Positions 9,055 through 18,283 of a stretch of 64,000 bases of DNA are shown in pieces (the stretch's first letter is position 1; each line of letters begins with the position of its first letter). A program made the position numbers and the translations under genes. The notes beneath the pieces were generated by a model. The model saw only the letters and a list, made by a program, of their open reading frames with translations. It was not told where the DNA came from and ran no database searches. Origin of the DNA: Collinsella tanakaei (GTDB lineage: Bacteria > Actinomycetota > Coriobacteriia > Coriobacteriales > Coriobacteriaceae); NCBI RefSeq assembly GCF_021531055.1, contig NZ_JADYTL010000004.1, positions 166,017 to 230,016 of the forward strand. Direction: 5' to 3'.

Positions 9055-11844
9055 ATGATGGAGACCCAAGATCACACGGAGCTGCGCGAACGCCTTAAGG
9101 CGGAGTTGCAGACGACCGGCGAGGCGCTCGCCGCCGGACCGCTCGCGGAGATCGAGATTCCCGAGAGCCTGCGTGCGAACCTCGAACTGTTCTCGCGACT
9201 GGAGCGTCGGGTGCTCAAGGAGTACGACCCCGTCGTGTGCGAGCTGTTCGACGCGCTGCTGCGCCACGCGATCCACGCCAACGAGGGGAACCCCGGCACC
9301 GCGGCGGCGCGGGAGCGGACCGATGCGCAGGGCGTGCCGCATGCCGACGATACCGCCAGCTCGGCGTTCCGTGCGGCGGTGGAGCTCATCGACGAGCTGC
9401 CGCTGCCGACGATGGAGGCGCTCGTGCGTGCGTTCACCTCGTTTTTCCATCTGGCGAACCTCTGCGAGGAGAACTACCGCGTGGAGACACTACACGACCG
9501 TGAACGGCTCGTGTCCATGGAGGCCGACGTCGACCCTTCCAATGAGTTGACCGTTGCGTTTCGCCAGCTGGTCGACGAGGTCGGTGCGGACCGGGCGACC
9601 GAGCTGCTCGGCAAGCTCGAGTTCCATCCCGTGTTTACCGCGCATCCCACTGAGGCGCGCCGTCGCGCCGTCGAGGGCAAGATCCGCCGGATCGGCAAGC
9701 TGCTGGCGGACCGTCCCCATTTGGGCGGATCCGACCTGGTGGAAAACGAGCGACATATGCTCCAGGAGATCGACGCGCTCGTGCGCACCTCGCCGGTGGC
9801 CATCAAGAAGCCGACGCCCGTCGAGGAAGCCGACACGATTATCGACATCTTCGACCACACGCTGTTCGACACGGTGCCGCGCATCTACCGGCGCTTCGAC
9901 GATTGGGCGCTCGGCGAGGGCGCGGGCGTCGTGCCGCCGGTGTGTCCGGCGTTTTTCCATCCGGGAAGCTGGATCGGATCGGATCGCGACGGCAACCCCA
10001 ACGTTACCGCCAAGGTGAGCCGCCAGGTTGCCGCGAAGTTCTACAAGCACATGGTTGCCAAGCTTGCTGACAAGTGCCGGCGCGTCGGGCGCAACCTCAC
10101 GCTCGAGGCGGGGTACGCCAAGCCGTCCGATGAGCTGCTCAACCTTTGGAACCATCAGGTCGAGATGAGCGAGATCATCACGAGCCGTGCGAAGGACATA
10201 TCGGAGTCCGAACCGCACCGCGCCGTCATGCTCGTCATGGCGGACCGCCTGGATGGAACGGTCGCGCGCGACGCGGACGTGCTGTACGCCTCGGCCGACG
10301 AGCTGCTGGACGACCTGCGCGTCGTGCAGCGCTCGCTCGCGGCGGCGGGCGCCGAGCGCGCGGCGTACGGGCCGGTCCAGACGCTGATCTGGCAGGTCGA
10401 GTCGTTCGGCTTCCATATGGTCGAGATGGAGTTCCGCCAGCATTCGGTCGTGCACACCCGCGCGCTTGCGGATATCCGCGAGCACGGCATCCACGGCGAC
10501 CTGGCGCCCATGACGCGCGAGGTGCTCGACACGTTCCGTGCGATCAGCTCCATCCAGAAGCGCTATGCGCCCAAGATGGCGCACCGCTACATCATCTCGT
10601 TTACCAAGTCCGCGCAGAACGTCGCCGACGTCTACGAGCTTGCGAATCTGGCGTTCGCGCACGCGTCGGACGTGCCGGCGCTCGATGTCATCCCGCTGTT
10701 CGAGCAGCTGGAGGACCTTGAGCACTGCGTCGATGTGCTCGATGACATGCTCGAGCTGCCGGCGGTCCAGGCTCGCTTGGCGCAGACGGGGCGCAGGATG
10801 GAGGTCATGCTCGGCTACTCCGATTCGGCCAAGGACGCCGGTCCCACGACCGCTACGCTCGCCTTGCACTTCGCGCAGAAGCGCATCGCCGCGTGGGCGG
10901 AGAAGCACGATATCGACCTCGTGCTGATGCATGGTCGCGGTGGTGCGGTGGGGCGCGGCGGCGGACCGGCCAACCGCGCGGTGCTCGCCCAGCCGGCGGG
11001 TTCGGTGCGCTGCTTCTTTAAGGTGACCGAGCAGGGCGAGGTCATCTTCGCGCGCTACGGCAATCCGGTGCTCGCCCAGCGCCACGTGGAGAACGTTGCA
11101 GCGGCGACGCTGCTCAACTCCGCGCCGTCGGTGGAGCGGGCCAACACCGAGATGACCGAGCGCTACCTCGACATGGCGCGCGAGCTCGACCGCGTGTCGC
11201 ACGAGCGCTACCTTGCGCTGCTGGGTACACCCGACTTTGCCCCGTGGTTCTCGGTGGTGACGCCCCTAGCCGAAGTGGGCCTTCTGCCCATCGGTTCGCG
11301 TCCGGCCAAGCGCGGCCTCGGCGCGCAGTCGCTTGACGACCTGCGCACCATTCCCTGGGTGTTCAGTTGGAGCCAGGCGCGCATCAACCTGGCTGCATGG
11401 TACGGCTTGGGCAGCGCCTGCGAGGCGTTTGGCGACGCGGAGACGCTGCGGCGCGCCTACCGCGAGTGGCCGCTGTTCTCGACGTTCATCGACAACGTGG
11501 AGATGTCCATCGCCAAGACCGATACGCGTATCGCCAAGATGTACCTGGCGCTCGGGGACCGCGCCGACCTCGCGCACGCGGTGTATGACGAGATGCAGCT
11601 CACGCGCCGCTGGGTGCTTGCCATCGTTGGCGACGAATGGCCGCTCGAGCACCGTCGCGTGCTCGGTCGGGCAGTGCGCGTGCGCGATCCGTACGTGGAT
11701 GTGCTGTCGCTGGCGCAGGTACGCGCCCTGCGCATCGTGCGCGACGAGGGCGATACGCTGTCCGAGGAAGCGCGCGCCAAGTATCTGAGCCTGATCCTCG
11801 CGACCGTCACGGGTGTCTCCGCCGGCCTTCAAAACACCGGCTGA
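9055..11844 (+). CDS. ppc: Phosphoenolpyruvate carboxylase
   Basis: 929 aa, normal for the homotetrameric enzyme that carboxylates PEP to oxaloacetate. GGGAGGT lies 7 nt before the ATG. The catalytic His is in VFTAHPTEARRRAV, the second block is GYSDSAKDAGPTTA and the Gly-rich loop is HGRGGAVGRGGGPANRA. The C-terminal end is AGLQNTG where most enzymes read (A/G)GMRNTG, so Arg is replaced by Gln while the Asn that takes part in aspartate feedback inhibition is kept. It feeds oxaloacetate to the aspartate-family genes found at 45-51 kb. The gene is single and followed by a long hairpin element. Confidence 0.96.
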   Translation: MMETQDHTELRERLKAELQTTGEALAAGPLAEIEIPESLRANLELFSRLERRVLKEYDPVVCELFDALLRHAIHANEGNPGTAAARERTDAQGVPHADDTASSAFRAAVELIDELPLPTMEALVRAFTSFFHLANLCEENYRVETLHDRERLVSMEADVDPSNELTVAFRQLVDEVGADRATELLGKLEFHPVFTAHPTEARRRAVEGKIRRIGKLLADRPHLGGSDLVENERHMLQEIDALVRTSPVAIKKPTPVEEADTIIDIFDHTLFDTVPRIYRRFDDWALGEGAGVVPPVCPAFFHPGSWIGSDRDGNPNVTAKVSRQVAAKFYKHMVAKLADKCRRVGRNLTLEAGYAKPSDELLNLWNHQVEMSEIITSRAKDISESEPHRAVMLVMADRLDGTVARDADVLYASADELLDDLRVVQRSLAAAGAERAAYGPVQTLIWQVESFGFHMVEMEFRQHSVVHTRALADIREHGIHGDLAPMTREVLDTFRAISSIQKRYAPKMAHRYIISFTKSAQNVADVYELANLAFAHASDVPALDVIPLFEQLEDLEHCVDVLDDMLELPAVQARLAQTGRRMEVMLGYSDSAKDAGPTTATLALHFAQKRIAAWAEKHDIDLVLMHGRGGAVGRGGGPANRAVLAQPAGSVRCFFKVTEQGEVIFARYGNPVLAQRHVENVAAATLLNSAPSVERANTEMTERYLDMARELDRVSHERYLALLGTPDFAPWFSVVTPLAEVGLLPIGSRPAKRGLGAQSLDDLRTIPWVFSWSQARINLAAWYGLGSACEAFGDAETLRRAYREWPLFSTFIDNVEMSIAKTDTRIAKMYLALGDRADLAHAVYDEMQLTRRWVLAIVGDEWPLEHRRVLGRAVRVRDPYVDVLSLAQVRALRIVRDEGDTLSEEARAKYLSLILATVTGVSAGLQNTG

Positions 11845-11942
11845 TTGGGGTCTGAAGCGGGCGTGTATATTATCGTCGGTCACTCGGGGTGCGAATGAAT
11901 CAAAACGCGCTCGAGGAAATGCTGTAATGCGAATAGTATTTT

Positions 11943-12073
11943 CTGGGGTGCAGTTTTTCGGTGCCATCTCGTAGCTAGGGAAACACCCGTCGATAAAGCC
12001 GCAGGATTCAACTGGGGCTTTATCGGCGGGTATTTCCTCATACACGGAAGGGCACCCAAAAATCGCGCCCTAG
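11943..12073. repeat. 131-nt imperfect palindrome (long hairpin) downstream of ppc
   Basis: The outer arms 11943-11965 and 12051-12073 pair at about 18 of 23 positions. The inner arms 11979-12000 and 12016-12037 pair at 20 of 22 positions, with the two remaining changes tolerable as G-U. The unpaired segments between the arms are both 13 nt, so the structure is symmetric, with a 15-nt apical loop. No open frame of interest crosses it. It may serve as the ppc terminator, but there is no T run. The remainder of the 11845-12315 gap holds only the GC hairpin at 12254-12287. Confidence 0.6.
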
Positions 12074-12253
12074 GGCTATACATGTAGTTTGGAGCCCGGC
12101 AGTCCAAGATGCCGTGCAGGGCGTGCTTCGCGCATGAGCGGAGTATCGAATGAGGGGCACGCGCGCGCTCGAGGGCAGCGGGGGTACCTCGTGCATGAGC
12201 GAGCACATCTCGCTGCGCCTTCCAGCCGTCCGCTCTTGCGTCCCGGCATAACA

Positions 12254-12287
12254 CGAGGGCCGGGCGGTTTACCTGCCGCCCGGCCCT
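12254..12287 (-). terminator. GC-rich hairpin at end of amino acid ABC operon
   Basis: GAGGGCCGGGCGG (12254-12266) and CCGCCCGGCCCTC (12275-12287) form a perfect 13-bp stem just past the stop of the ATPase gene. There is no clear T run, so termination may need help. Confidence 0.6.
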
Positions 12288-12315
12288 CAGTGCGTTCAGG
12301 ATCGCAGGGCCTTGG

Positions 12316-13107
12316 CTACTTGAGCGAGACCTCGCCCAAAAAGGCGCGGGTGCGCTCGCTCTTGGGGTGGTTGAACACCTCGTCGGGCGTGCCCTGCTCC
12401 ACGATGACGCCGCCGTCCATAAAGATGACGCGGTCTGCCACGTCGCGCGCGAAACCCATCTCGTGCGTGACCACGACCATGGTCATGCCGCCGCGTGCGA
12501 GCTCGCGCATGACGTCGAGGACACCGCGCACCAGCTCGGGGTCGAGCGCGCTCGTCGCCTCGTCGAACAGCATGACGTGCGGGTCCATGGCCAGGGCGCG
12601 CGCGATGGCGACGCGCTGCTGCTGGCCGCCGGACAGCTCGTCGGGATAGTAATCGGCACGTTCGGCGAGGCCCACACGCGCGAGCTGCTCGGCCGCGATG
12701 CGCTTCGCCTCGTCGTCGGAGCGGTTGAGCACCTTGGTCTGGGCAAGCATGACGTTGTGCAGGGCGTCGAGGTGCGGGAACAGGTTGAACTGCTGGAACA
12801 CCATGCCCATGCGCTCGCGCACCTTGTTGACATTCACCTTGGGCGCGGTGATGTCCTCGCCCTCAAAGATGATCTGGCCGCTCGTGGGCTCTTCGAGGCG
12901 GTTCAGGCAGCGCAGCATGGTCGACTTGCCCGAGCCGGACGGGCCGAGCACGACGACCACCTCGCCGCGGCGAATGTCGAGCGAGATGCCGCGCAGGACA
13001 TCGACATCGCTAAAGCTCTTGTGCAGGTCGACGATGCGAATGATGGAATCGTTATCGGACGGCTTGGCGCCGGCGGCCGCCGCGGCCGCGTTTTCCATAT
13101 CAGGCAT
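12316..13107 (-). CDS. Polar amino acid ABC transporter, ATP-binding protein
   Basis: 263 aa, GlnQ/HisP type, slightly long because of an Ala-rich 20-residue N-terminal extension. Walker A is GPSGSGKST, the signature is [17 protein letters not shown], Walker B is [13 protein letters not shown] and the switch His is in [10 protein letters not shown]. It powers uptake of a polar or basic amino acid together with the permease (13100) and lipoprotein (14526). Its start overlaps the end of the permease gene by 8 nt, so translation is coupled. GGAGG for this ATG lies inside the permease's last codons. Confidence 0.92.
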   Translation of the reverse strand: MPDMENAAAAAAGAKPSDNDSIIRIVDLHKSFSDVDVLRGISLDIRRGEVVVVLGPSGSGKSTMLRCLNRLEEPTSGQIIFEGEDITAPKVNVNKVRERMGMVFQQFNLFPHLDALHNVMLAQTKVLNRSDDEAKRIAAEQLARVGLAERADYYPDELSGGQQQRVAIARALAMDPHVMLFDEATSALDPELVRGVLDVMRELARGGMTMVVVTHEMGFARDVADRVIFMDGGVIVEQGTPDEVFNHPKSERTRAFLGEVSLK

Positions 13108-14446
13108 GCTGCGCCTCCTTGGTCGGCTCGGGTTCCGGGGCGCTCTTGCGCTTGTGCGCGTGGCCGCGGCGCGTGCGCTCCTCCAGATAGCGGGTGACGC
13201 GGGAGAGCGGCAGGGTGATCACGAGGTAGAACACGGCCGCCACGATGTAGGGGGTGATGGAGCCGGTGGATGCCACGATGGTGCGCGCGTACATGACGAG
13301 CTCCATGATGCCCACAGCGGCGAGCAGCGACGTGTCCTTGTACAGCGTGATGAACTCGTTGGTGAGGTTGGGGATCACGATGCGGAACATCTGCGGGAGC
13401 ACGACGTAGAGCATCGTCTGCAGGCGGTTCATGCCCAGCGAGCGCGCCGCCTCGGACTGGCCCTTGTTGATGGACAGGATACCCGCGCGGAAGATCTCGC
13501 ACATGTAGGCGCTCGAGTTGAGCATCATGACGATGACGCCGAGCGGGAAGTTGGGGATGTTGATACCCGCCATGGGCAGACCGAAAAACGCGACGTAGAT
13601 CTGCAGGAACAGCGGCGTTCCGCGCACGAGGTTCACGTAGACCGTGGCGATGCCGCGCCACACCGGGAACTTGGAGAGGCGCATGAACGCCAAGACGAGC
13701 GCGACGGGGATGGCGAGCGGGAACGACACGGCGACGATCGCGATGGACATGAAGAAGCCCGACAGAACCACCGGGAAGCTCGTCACGAGCAGCGTAGGGT
13801 CAAAGAACAGGCGCAGGAAGCGGTTGGAGTTCCACGCTTGGACCCATGCTTGTCCCTCAAGCCATTGCGAGATCGCCTCGGTGGTCGAGATGCCCTGGAC
13901 CGGGATGACGGGGATGTCGGCGATGGCGGCGATGGCGGCGTCCTTCGCGCCGTCCGCGGTGGAGTAGGTGGCCTCGACCTGCATGTCGCCGCCGGCGGTG
14001 GGGAAGTACACGTCGTAGACGATGACATTTAAGTGTCCAGCCTGCACGATCGGCTCGTCGAAGGTGAGCGTGAGGTTCTGGCCGTCGACCGTCTCGGTGT
14101 AGGCGACCTCGTTGCGCGTCATGAGGTCGTCGCCGGTGAGCAGCGTGACCGCCAGATCCTCGGTGTTGAACTCGGTTCCATCCGGGATGTGCAGGGTGAG
14201 CTGCGTCACGCCCTCGCCCTCGGCGATGGACGCCTCGAAGGTGATGCGCGACTGCGTGGCGCCCATGATGACGGTGGGGTCGTCCTCGGAGTTGGGTCGG
14301 CCGGTGCAGTGCACCGCCTCCATAGCGGATGCCGGCGTGGCGATGGCCAGCGCGCAGATGCAGACGAGCAGGCACGCCGTGAGCGTGCCGAGCAGGCGCT
14401 GGAGGGATAGTCGCGGAGTGTCCACGGTTTTTGCCTCGCTTTTCAA
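13100..14446 (-). CDS. Polar amino acid ABC permease with extracytoplasmic N-terminal domain
   Basis: 448 aa, about twice the usual HisM/GlnP permease. Residues 15-41 look like a signal peptide ([24 protein letters not shown]). Residues 42-200 form a hydrophilic, probably beta-rich outer domain ([22 protein letters not shown]). Residues ~225-430 are the standard permease with the EAA loop ([20 protein letters not shown]). No second periplasmic binding domain signature is recognised in the N-terminal part. It lies between the lipoprotein and ATPase genes and overlaps the latter by 8 nt. The fusion resembles permeases carrying a substrate-binding domain, but the extra domain is smaller and unidentified. 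Confidence 0.85.
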   Translation of the reverse strand: MKSEAKTVDTPRLSLQRLLGTLTACLLVCICALAIATPASAMEAVHCTGRPNSEDDPTVIMGATQSRITFEASIAEGEGVTQLTLHIPDGTEFNTEDLAVTLLTGDDLMTRNEVAYTETVDGQNLTLTFDEPIVQAGHLNVIVYDVYFPTAGGDMQVEATYSTADGAKDAAIAAIADIPVIPVQGISTTEAISQWLEGQAWVQAWNSNRFLRLFFDPTLLVTSFPVVLSGFFMSIAIVAVSFPLAIPVALVLAFMRLSKFPVWRGIATVYVNLVRGTPLFLQIYVAFFGLPMAGINIPNFPLGVIVMMLNSSAYMCEIFRAGILSINKGQSEAARSLGMNRLQTMLYVVLPQMFRIVIPNLTNEFITLYKDTSLLAAVGIMELVMYARTIVASTGSITPYIVAAVFYLVITLPLSRVTRYLEERTRRGHAHKRKSAPEPEPTKEAQHA

Positions 14447-14525
14447 ACGGGAATCGCGGCCCCTCCAGCGAGCGGAGGGGTCGCGAATACATACAGTCGG
14501 TTATGAGACGGGTTCGGCGAGATGC

Positions 14526-15377
14526 TTAGCCCATGTTGGCAGCGATAAGCTCATCGATGGTGCCGTCCTCCTGGAGTGCCGCGATCGCCTCGTTGATGGC
14601 GGCGAGCAGGTCGGGGTTGTCCTTGGAGACCGCGATGGCGTACTCCTCGCCGGTGGCGGAGGAGTAGACGACGTGCTCGTCCGAGTAGGCGCCGGCGAGC
14701 ATCTGCTCGACGACGGCGCTGTTGCCGCACACCGCGTCGGCTTGGCCGGCCTGGACGGCGGCGAAGGCGTCGGTGAAGTTGGGGAACGGCAGCTGCTCGG
14801 CGTTGGGGAAGAACTCGGCGGCGTGGTCGGCGCCGGTGGAGCCGCTCTGGACGGCGATGGTCACGTTCTCGGAGTTCAAGGCCTCGGTGGCGTTGTCCTC
14901 GGTGATGGCGGTGTTGTCGCTCATGACGGCGACGGCCTGGTTGTCGATATAGTAGGGCTCGGAGAAATCGACCTGGTCCTCGCGCTCCGGGGTGATGGAG
15001 ATGCCCGACAGGCCGGCGTCAGCCTGGCCGCCCGCGACGATGGCGGGGACGATGCCGTCGAAGTCGATGTTGGTGTACTCGCACTCGAGGCCGAGGTAGT
15101 CGGCGATCGCGCGGCCAAGATCCATGTCGAGACCGACGTACTCGCCATCGACGAGGTTCTCGAACGGCGGGTAGTCGGGCGAAGTGGCAAACGTGAGCGT
15201 GCCGGCGGTCAGCAGGGTGAGCTCGCCGTCGGATGCGGGCTCGTCGGAGGCGGAACCGGCGCTACCGGCAGGGGCGCTGCCCGTGGTCGCGGACTCGTTG
15301 CCGCAGCCGGCAAGGCCGAACATGGCAGCGGCGGCACCGGCCGCCAGGGGGACGAACTGCCTACGGGTGATATTCAT
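14526..15377 (-). CDS. Amino acid ABC transporter substrate-binding lipoprotein
   Basis: 283 aa from the ATG at 15377 (MNITRRQFVPLAAG), which has AAGGAG upstream; the open frame beyond it is not conserved. The N-terminus has a twin-arginine motif (TRRQF) and a lipobox LAGC at residues 22-25, suggesting Tat export and lipid anchoring. After a Ser/Ala/Gly linker comes a family 3 solute-binding domain: FATSPDYPPFENLVDGEYVGLDMDLGRAIAD, then AGLSGISITPEREDQVDFSEPYY. These proteins capture polar amino acids such as arginine, glutamine or cystine; the ligand cannot be read here. It is the first gene of the three-gene operon. Confidence 0.92.
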   Translation of the reverse strand: MNITRRQFVPLAAGAAAAMFGLAGCGNESATTGSAPAGSAGSASDEPASDGELTLLTAGTLTFATSPDYPPFENLVDGEYVGLDMDLGRAIADYLGLECEYTNIDFDGIVPAIVAGGQADAGLSGISITPEREDQVDFSEPYYIDNQAVAVMSDNTAITEDNATEALNSENVTIAVQSGSTGADHAAEFFPNAEQLPFPNFTDAFAAVQAGQADAVCGNSAVVEQMLAGAYSDEHVVYSSATGEEYAIAVSKDNPDLLAAINEAIAALQEDGTIDELIAANMG

Positions 15378-15985
15378 AAAAGAGCTCCTTCCACAGGGTG
15401 CTTCGTTGCGAATGTGGCACATCCTAATACTTGCTGATGTGCATGTGCAAGCGTAAATATGCACGCAACAGGATAGAAATATACATTCTGATACGGTAAT
15501 GGGCGGATATGATTCAGTTTTTGAAAGGCGTTTGTTTGGGCGAGAGCGTCATCCAGGGTGTTCTTTTGACGGGATGCGCGCCGAAACTCGCAGGTCAGAG
15601 CTTACGCATGCGCACGATTTGGCGCGCCGGTGCCCGCGCCTGCGCCCGTACGCGGGGTGATTCATTTTTGATTATCTGTGGTTTTGTAACCAGAAATAAT
15701 GCCGGGCCTCGTGTGTGCATATCTGTATACAGGCTGGGAGGAGGGGAGACTTGCCTGCGCCACGGTCCCGTCGCCGGTACGGGCCAATGCTTCCCCTTTG
15801 TTAAGAGTCGCAAGAACCCGTGCTTTTTGGTGGCGCTGCGCGGCATTTCCGGTATGCTAATGCAGCCGCGTTCCCTGGAGGGGCATTGCGGCCAAGCCCG
15901 AGATGCGCTGTCTACGCACGCTCGGGAATCTGTACGACGTCGCCCGTACCGGCACGGGGCGGCACAGATCAAAAGGAGGATTTCC
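15378..15985. other. Intergenic region between divergent amino acid ABC operon and aspS
   Basis: No gene is supported in these 608 nt. Near the ABC operon, GTGCAT (15440-15445) is inverted as ATGCAC (15459-15464), and AAATATGCA (15455-15463) recurs as AAATATACA (15477-15485), 22 nt apart, about two helical turns. Such spacing suits an ArgR-like operator pair. Towards aspS, TATGCT at 15853-15858 is a possible -10. No T-box leader signature (GGTGG followed by ACCGCG with a specifier loop) is present. Confidence 0.4.
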
Positions 15986-17782
15986 GTGGCACACGACCAC
16001 ACGCAAAACCCCGCCGACATCCATTCCATGCATACCCGCACCTGCGGAGAGCTGCGCGCCGCCAACATCGGCGAGGAGGTTACGCTCACCGGTTGGGTCT
16101 CGCGTCGCCGCGATCACGGCGGCCTGATCTTCTGCGACCTGCGCGATCGCGAGGGTATCACCCAGTGCACGTTCGATCCCGAGCACGCCGCCGGCGAGGC
16201 CTTCCACATCGCCGAGACCATGCGCCCCGAGTGGCCGATCCTCGTGCACGGCACGGTTATCGCCCGCGATGACGACACGATCAACCCCAAGCTCCCGACC
16301 GGTGAGATCGAGGTTCTGACCGACCGCGTCGAGGTGCTCAACCGCTCCAAGACCCCGCCGTTCCAGATCGAGGACGGCATCGAGACGTCCGAGGACACCC
16401 GTCTGCGCTATCGCTACCTCGACCTGCGCCGTCCCGAGATGATGGCCAACATGAAGCTGCGCTCCGACTTCACGTTCGCGATCCGCACGGCGCTGCACGA
16501 CCGCGCGTTCATGGAGGTCGAGACGCCGTCGCTGTTCAAGTCCACGCCGGAGGGCGCGCGCGACTTCATCGTTCCCTCCCGCCTGCAGCCCGGCAGCTTC
16601 TACGCCCTGCCGCAGTCCCCGCAGCTGCTGAAGCAGCTGCTCATGGTCGGCGGCGTGGAGCGCTACTACCAGGTCGCCAAGTGCTTCCGCGACGAGGACC
16701 TGCGCGCCGACCGCCAGCCCGAGTTCACGCAGGTGGACATCGAGATGAGCTTCGTGGAGCAGGACGACGTCATGGGCGCGCTCGAGGACGTGCTCGCCGA
16801 CGCCTTCGCCCGTGTGGGCGTGGACATGCCCACGCCGCTGCGCCGCCTGTCCTACTGGGACGCCATGGATACCTACGGCTCCGACAAGCCCGATACGCGC
16901 TACGGCATGACGCTCGTCGACCTGACCGACGTGTTTAAGAACTCCAAGTTCAAGGTGTTCGCCGGCGCTGCCAACATGGAGGGCCAGGTCGTCAAGGCCA
17001 TCAACGCCAAGGGTGCGGGCGCTTGGCCGCGCGCGCAGATCGACAAGCTCGCCAAGGTCGCCGAGACCTTCGGCGCCAAGGGCCTGGCGTGGATCGCCTT
17101 CCGCGAGGACGGCTCCATCAACAGCCCCATCGTCAAGTTCTTCGCCGACGAGGAGATGGACGAGCTGCGTCGTCGCTGCGATGTGGAGCCCGGCGACCTC
17201 GTGATGTTCGCCGCCGGCCCGCGTCTGGCCTCCGACGAAATCTTGGGCGGCATGCGCTCTCACATGGCCGACGCCCTGGGCATCGAGCGCACGGGCCACG
17301 ACTTCCTGTGGGTCGTCGACTTCCCGCTGTTCCACTGGGACGACGAGGCCAAGCGCTACGAGGCCGAGCACCAGCCGTTCACCCTGCCGCACGTCGACCA
17401 GCTCGACCTGCTCGAGACCGACCCGCTTGCCATGGGTAGCTGCACCTACGACTTCGTCATGGACGGCTTCGAGGCCGGCGGTGGCGGCATGCGTATCCAC
17501 AACTCCGAGCTGCAACTGCGCATGCTCGAGTTCATGGGCTTTTCCGAGGAGCGCGCCCGCGAGCAGTTTGGCTTCCTCATGGACGCCCTCGAGTTCGGCG
17601 CGCCCCCGATGGGCGGCTTCGCGCTCGGACTCGACCGCGTGTGCATGCTGCTCGCCGGTTCGGACTCCATCCGCGACGTCATGGCGTTCCCCAAGACCTC
17701 GAGCGGCTCCGATCTCATGTCCGCCGCGCCGAGCGAGGTCTCGATGGCCCAGCTCAAAGAGGTCGGTCTGCGCCTGATGTAG
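15986..17782 (+). CDS. aspS: Aspartyl-tRNA synthetase, bacterial type
   Basis: 598 aa from the GTG at 15986, chosen for the AAAAGGAGG 7 nt upstream and the family's usual ~590 residues; an ATG at 16028 is an alternative. Class IIb synthetase charging tRNA-Asp. The N-terminal OB fold reads TLTGWVSRRRDHGGLIFCDLRDREGI in part; motif 2 is FRDEDLRADRQPEFTQVDIE; motif 3 is FALGLDRVCMLLAG. Between motifs 2 and 3 lies the ~100-residue GAD insertion of bacterial enzymes. Whether it also charges tRNA-Asn cannot be decided here. A hairpin element and a terminator follow. Confidence 0.95.
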   Translation: MAHDHTQNPADIHSMHTRTCGELRAANIGEEVTLTGWVSRRRDHGGLIFCDLRDREGITQCTFDPEHAAGEAFHIAETMRPEWPILVHGTVIARDDDTINPKLPTGEIEVLTDRVEVLNRSKTPPFQIEDGIETSEDTRLRYRYLDLRRPEMMANMKLRSDFTFAIRTALHDRAFMEVETPSLFKSTPEGARDFIVPSRLQPGSFYALPQSPQLLKQLLMVGGVERYYQVAKCFRDEDLRADRQPEFTQVDIEMSFVEQDDVMGALEDVLADAFARVGVDMPTPLRRLSYWDAMDTYGSDKPDTRYGMTLVDLTDVFKNSKFKVFAGAANMEGQVVKAINAKGAGAWPRAQIDKLAKVAETFGAKGLAWIAFREDGSINSPIVKFFADEEMDELRRRCDVEPGDLVMFAAGPRLASDEILGGMRSHMADALGIERTGHDFLWVVDFPLFHWDDEAKRYEAEHQPFTLPHVDQLDLLETDPLAMGSCTYDFVMDGFEAGGGGMRIHNSELQLRMLEFMGFSEERAREQFGFLMDALEFGAPPMGGFALGLDRVCMLLAGSDSIRDVMAFPKTSSGSDLMSAAPSEVSMAQLKEVGLRLM

Positions 17783-17799
17783 ACTCCCCTCGACCTGAT

Positions 17800-17901
17800 C
17801 GGCTTTCCCAGGCACCCGATCTTCGTCCTCAATCGTCGGTCGCCGCCCTTAAGGCGTGCTCCCTCCTCTTTCGGGCGAATCTCGGGCACCTGGAAAAGCC
17901 G
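17800..17901. repeat. Structured hairpin element, copy 1 of 2 with shared 44-nt apex
   Basis: Arms 17800-17828 and 17873-17901 pair at 23 of 29 positions plus one G-U. The apical 44 nt (17829-17872) matches the apex of the element at 42628-42671 at 38 of 44 positions, whereas the stems of the two copies are unrelated in sequence. It lies directly after aspS and 36 nt before a GACAAG...CTTGTC repeat, as does the other copy. Confidence 0.65.
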
Positions 17902-17937
17902 CAAACGGCCGACTGGGGTGCCGTACCTTGCCGTTCA

Positions 17938-17966
17938 GACAAGAAGGTGCCAGGAACAAACTTGTC
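17938..17966 (+). repeat. GACAAG-AAGGTGCCAGG-CTTGTC repeat, copy 1
   Basis: Short interspersed repeat with GACAAG/CTTGTC ends and a GGTGCCAGG core. Other copies are at 21662-21709 (inverted, one and a half units) and 42711-42785 (two and a half units). Confidence 0.7.
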
Positions 17967-17974
17967 GCACCGTG

Positions 17975-18014
17975 AAGCCTCCGGGCCCCTTCGGGTCCGG
18001 AGGCTTATTCTTTG
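17975..18014 (+). terminator. Intrinsic terminator downstream of aspS
   Basis: AAGCCTCCGG (17975-17984) pairs with CCGGAGGCTT (17997-18006), followed by ATTCTTT. Confidence 0.75.
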
Positions 18015-18027
18015 CGCTGCGTGCGCA

Positions 18028-18283
18028 TGAAATCTCGTCAGACCTCATTACGCGCGCGCTGATGCTGTGACGTTGAGAGTGCGTTTCCCACGTGCGACTG
18101 AATGCTTTCAGTCCGATTACGAGGGCGTTACGGTATTACAAGCCGGTTCCGACCGCGTAAAACGACGCCCGCCCGCTCTCTTTCGCGCTTTTCGTTTCCT
18201 ACCATTGCCATGTCCTGTTCCGTCGTCGGCGCCGCAGGTGGAACGGACATCTCGATATGCAAGTGCTTTAGGAGGCGATATAT
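18028..18283 (+). other. Upstream region of amtB
   Basis: Starts with a TGAAATC-TCGTCAGAC copy of the GTGAAATC/CGTCAGACG repeat (18028-18043). Nothing else in the ~240 nt is recognised with confidence; GTTAC at about 18126 and several AC-rich pentamers might form a GlnR-type site but do not fit the actinobacterial consensus well. Confidence 0.35.

Noticed and set aside
15700..15985. Possible T-box leader for aspS (GGTGGCGCTGCGCGG near 15828)
   Set aside because: The T-box sequence proper, the specifier loop and a terminator/antiterminator pair are missing.
17130..17900. tRNA or small RNA genes near aspS and hisS
   Set aside because: No cloverleaf with GTTCGA-type T loop was found by eye in these gaps or elsewhere in the window.
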